A stretch of DNA of 64,000 nucleotides, from positions 124,001 to 188,000 of the forward strand of contig NZ_JAFBEB010000006.1 in assembly GCF_016908525.1 (NCBI RefSeq), read 5' to 3'. Below, in pieces: positions 61,205 to 64,000 of the stretch. This DNA is from Brevibacillus fulvus (GTDB lineage: Bacteria; Bacillota; Bacilli; Brevibacillales; Brevibacillaceae). The position numbers and the translations under genes are program-made. A model generated the notes under the pieces. That model was not told where the DNA came from and searched no databases. It worked only from the letters and a program-made list of their open reading frames with translations. How positions within the stretch are numbered: the stretch's first letter is position 1; each line of letters begins with the position of its first letter.

Positions 61205-64000
61205 CTAGAACAGGGAGAGTTGATTCGATTCCGGCAAACCTTTGAGCGCACCTTGCTCTTCCAAATATTCCAGGATCGTCTTGGAAATGCGGGCACGGTT
61301 GAGCAAATCCTCTTTGGATAAAAACTCGCCGTCTTCCCGCGCCTTGACGATGCTGATCGCCGCATTCGTCCCCAATCCCGGAATCGAATTAAACGGCGCA
61401 ATCAAACTGTCTCCATCGATCAGGAACCGGGTTGCGTCCGAACGATACAAATCGACGTTGGCGAAGCGGAACCCGCGCTCAACCATCTCCAGCGCCATCT
61501 CCAAAACGGTCAACAGCGCTTTTTCTTTCGGCTGCGCATCCAAGCCTTTCCCTTCGATTTCCTCGATTTTTTGGCGAATGGCGGATGAGCCTTTGACCAT
61601 CAGCGGAATGTCGAAGTCGTCAGCACGCACGGAAAAATACGTCGCATAAAATTCACGCGGATAGTGCACCTTGAAGTAAGCGATCCGTACAGCCATCATA
61701 ATGTACGCAGTGGCGTGCGCTTTCGGGAACATATATTTGATTTTTTGGCATGAGTCGATGTACCATTCCGGCACGTTGTGTTTGCGCATCTCCTCTTGAT
61801 CCTCTTCGTTGACGCCTTTCCCTTTCCGCACGGACTCCATGATCTTGAAGGCACGAGACGGATCGAGTCCTTTGTAAATCAAATACACCATGATGTCATC
61901 GCGGCAACCGATCACATCAGACAGCTTGCAGGTGCCGTTGCGAATCAACTCTTGGGCGTTGTTGAGCCAAACATCGGTTCCGTGGGACAATCCGGAAATT
62001 TGCACCAGTTCGGCAAATGTCGTCGGTTTCGTATCTTCGAGCATTTGCCGAACAAATTTGGTTCCAAATTCGGGAATGCCCAATGTGCCAAGATTGGAGC
62101 GTATTTGCTCAGGGGTCACCCCCAAAGCTTCCGTCGAACTGAACAGCGACATCGTTTCTTTGTCGTCCAGCGGGATCGTCTTCGGATCGATGCCCGTCAA
62201 GTCTTGCAGCATACGGATGACCGTCGGGTCGTCGTGTCCGAGAATATCGAGTTTCAACAAATTGTCATGGATTGAATGGAAGTCAAAATGAGTTGTCCGC
62301 CATTCCGATTCATTGTCATCTGCCGGGAATTGAATCGGGCAGAAATCCTCAATTTCCATATAGTCCGGGACAACGATTATTCCCCCCGGGTGTTGCCCTG
62401 TCGTCCGTTTGACCCCGGTACAGCCGTTGACGAGACGGGCAATTTCCGCATTGCGCAGCATCAAGCCCCGTTCTTCGGCATATTTGCGCACATAGCCGTA
62501 CGCGGTTTTCTCGGCGACGGTTCCGATCGTTCCCGCACGATACACATTGTCCACACCGAATAATTCCTGCGTGTATTTATGCGCCCGCGGTTGGTAATCG
62601 CCGGAAAAGTTCAAGTCAATATCAGGTACCTTGTCTCCTTTAAAGCCGAGAAACGTTTCGAACGGAATGTCCTGGCCGTCCTTGTTCAACTTCGAACCGC
62701 ATTTCGGACAACTTTTATCCGGCAAGTCAAAACCGGAACCGATCGAACCGTCGGTAATGAATTCGCTATATTTGCATTCCGGGCACAAATAATGCGGCGG
62801 CAACGGGTTTACTTCGGTAATTTCGGACATCGTCGCCACAAACGAGGAACCAACCGATCCCCGCGAACCAACCAGGTAGCCGTCACGCAGCGATTTTGTC
62901 ACCAGACGCTGGGAAATCAAGTAAATGACGGCGAAACCGTGCTTGATAATACTTGTCAGCTCTTTTTCCAGCCGATTTTCCACCAGCTCCGGCAACGGAT
63001 CGCCGTACAACCGTTTTGCCTTTTCGTAGCACATGCTGCGCAGTTCTTCGTCGGCCCCTTCAATCACCGGGGTATACAGCTTGTCGGGGATCGGGCACAC
63101 TTCTTCAATCATGTCGGCAACTTTGTTCGTATCATGGATGACGACGCGCTCCGCCGTCTCTTTGCCCAAATAAGCAAACGATTCCAGCATTTCCTCGGTC
63201 GTCATCAAATAGAGCGGCGGCTGGTTGCCCGCATTGGCATCTCCTTGGGACAGCAGGAAAACATCGCGGAAAATGCTGTCTTCCGGATTAAGGAAATGGA
63301 CATCGCCTGTCGCCACCACCGGTTTGCCCAACTCATCGCCGATCTCCACCAGCAAGCGATGATACTCTTTGACCACATCAAGATGGGAGATGTTTTCATC
63401 GCGAACCAGCGGCTCGTATTGCAACAATGGCTGCAGTTCGATATAATCGTAAAATTTTGCCACTTCCCGCAGTTCGTCACGCGATTTCCCCCGCAATATC
63501 CCCTGGAACAGCTCACCTTCCTTGCAGGCGGTGCCGATCAGCAGCCCTTCGCGGAAACGATTCAACTGGCTGCGCAAAATTCGCGGTACACGGTAAAACG
63601 TTTCCACATGGGAACGGCTGACCAGCTTATACAGATTTTTCAGCCCGGCTTTGTTCTGCACGAGAATGGTTGCATGAAATGGCCGGGAGCTCTTGTAATC
63701 CGCTTCGGCATTGCTGCGTTCATTCAGTTCTGCCAATGTCTGAATGTTGGCTTCCTTGATCTCCTTCAGCATATGTTGAAACACATGGGCCAACGCAACC
63801 GTGTCATCCAATGCCCGGTGCGCATTGATCAGTTCCACGTTAAGCCGTTTGGCCAACGTTCCCAGCCGATAGTTGCGCATGCCTTTGTAGATCATGCGGG
63901 CGAGCGGCAGCGTATCCAGGAACGGATTGGTCCACGGCTCCATGCCGATCCGCTTCGCGCAGGCATTGATAAAGTTCTTGTCGAATTCCGCATTGTGCGC
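61205..64000 (-). CDS. polC: DNA polymerase III PolC, C-terminal part
   Basis: The frame runs from the right window edge without a start, giving 931 residues of a protein that is normally over 1400. The fragment begins inside the DnaQ-like exonuclease domain ([12 protein letters not shown] and a [10 protein letters not shown] end motif), continues through the PHP part ([12 protein letters not shown]), the zinc-binding CPECKYSEF / SCPKCGS region and the palm with catalytic [12 protein letters not shown]. It goes on through the fingers and ends in a helix-hairpin-helix-containing tail ([16 protein letters not shown]). Main replicative polymerase of low-GC Gram-positives. An internal ATG at 63943 is not the start. 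Confidence 0.96.
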   Translation of the reverse strand, partial: AHNAEFDKNFINACAKRIGMEPWTNPFLDTLPLARMIYKGMRNYRLGTLAKRLNVELINAHRALDDTVALAHVFQHMLKEIKEANIQTLAELNERSNAEADYKSSRPFHATILVQNKAGLKNLYKLVSRSHVETFYRVPRILRSQLNRFREGLLIGTACKEGELFQGILRGKSRDELREVAKFYDYIELQPLLQYEPLVRDENISHLDVVKEYHRLLVEIGDELGKPVVATGDVHFLNPEDSIFRDVFLLSQGDANAGNQPPLYLMTTEEMLESFAYLGKETAERVVIHDTNKVADMIEEVCPIPDKLYTPVIEGADEELRSMCYEKAKRLYGDPLPELVENRLEKELTSIIKHGFAVIYLISQRLVTKSLRDGYLVGSRGSVGSSFVATMSEITEVNPLPPHYLCPECKYSEFITDGSIGSGFDLPDKSCPKCGSKLNKDGQDIPFETFLGFKGDKVPDIDLNFSGDYQPRAHKYTQELFGVDNVYRAGTIGTVAEKTAYGYVRKYAEERGLMLRNAEIARLVNGCTGVKRTTGQHPGGIIVVPDYMEIEDFCPIQFPADDNESEWRTTHFDFHSIHDNLLKLDILGHDDPTVIRMLQDLTGIDPKTIPLDDKETMSLFSSTEALGVTPEQIRSNLGTLGIPEFGTKFVRQMLEDTKPTTFAELVQISGLSHGTDVWLNNAQELIRNGTCKLSDVIGCRDDIMVYLIYKGLDPSRAFKIMESVRKGKGVNEEDQEEMRKHNVPEWYIDSCQKIKYMFPKAHATAYIMMAVRIAYFKVHYPREFYATYFSVRADDFDIPLMVKGSSAIRQKIEEIEGKGLDAQPKEKALLTVLEMALEMVERGFRFANVDLYRSDATRFLIDGDSLIAPFNSIPGLGTNAAISIVKAREDGEFLSKEDLLNRARISKTILEYLEEQGALKGLPESNQLSLF

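Noticed and set aside
1-64000. CRISPR arrays, tRNA or rRNA genes, insertion sequences, phage genes
   Set aside because: No regularly spaced repeats, cloverleaf-like genes, transposase or integrase frames were seen anywhere in the window.

Overview
The window is an unbroken stretch of core chromosome from an endospore-forming Gram-positive bacterium of the class Bacilli. The evidence is the gene content (PolC-type DNA polymerase, recA-rny-ymdB-spoVS, spoIIIE, tepA, dipicolinate synthase dpaA/dpaB, M16 peptidases, YheC/YheD coat-associated protein), strong GGAGG ribosome-binding sites, frequent GTG/TTG starts and a moderate GC content. Gene order follows the Bacillus subtilis polC-to-spoVS region (read right to left here), with local differences: a 2-oxoacid:ferredoxin oxidoreductase pair, an M19 dipeptidase, a RimO methylthiotransferase, and a plus-strand island in the middle. 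An Alicyclobacillaceae-type genome (Effusibacillus/Tumebacillus-like) is my inference, not something the sequence proves. I see no prophage, transposon, CRISPR array, tRNA or rRNA.

Layout, left to right. 1-6.7 kb is a mixed-strand region: the end of a lectin-like domain protein, lipL, ilvA, the cyclic-di-AMP sensor darB, an ATP-grasp coat protein, mnmM and a YkvI-type transporter. 6.7-18 kb, minus strand: korAB, M19 dipeptidase, spoVS, ymdB, rny, recX, recA and a Na+/H+ antiporter. 18-28.6 kb, minus strand: DEAD-box helicase, cinA, pgsA, rimO, rodZ, ymfK, ymfJ, ymfI, ymfH, ymfF. 28.7-34 kb: a nucleoside-type ABC importer (nupNOPQ) followed by a 52-residue zinc-ribbon gene. 34-37.6 kb: spoIIIE, ylzJ, tepA. 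37.8-40.4 kb is the only plus-strand island in the right half: a CDF metal exporter, a small unknown protein, an SLH-like secreted protein and a cysteine-cluster protein. 40.4-47.4 kb: RNase J, dapA, dapG, asd, dpaB, dpaA, ymxH, linking lysine/diaminopimelate synthesis to spore dipicolinate. 47.5-61 kb: mlpA, ylxY, pnp, rpsO, ribF, truB, nrnA, rbfA, ylxP, infB, rplGA, rnpM, nusA, rimP, the classical translation/transcription operon, tightly packed with stop-start overlaps. The right edge holds the C-terminal part of polC.

Regulation visible in the sequence includes many good sigma-A promoters, a LexA-like box at recA, a sigma-H-like promoter at spoVS, a tentative sigma-K-like promoter at dpaA and many intrinsic terminators. 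The most interesting unexplained elements are non-coding: a promoter-hairpin-terminator unit of about 120 nt between recX and rny (small RNA or attenuator); a long structured leader before the nucleoside-binding lipoprotein gene; a terminator-like hairpin 25 nt downstream of the apparent rimP-nusA promoter; and a perfect 8-3-8 palindrome upstream of the metal exporter. The main overlooked coding element is the 52-residue zinc-ribbon gene after nupQ. I found no clear new defence or biosynthetic system; most of the window is conserved housekeeping sequence.
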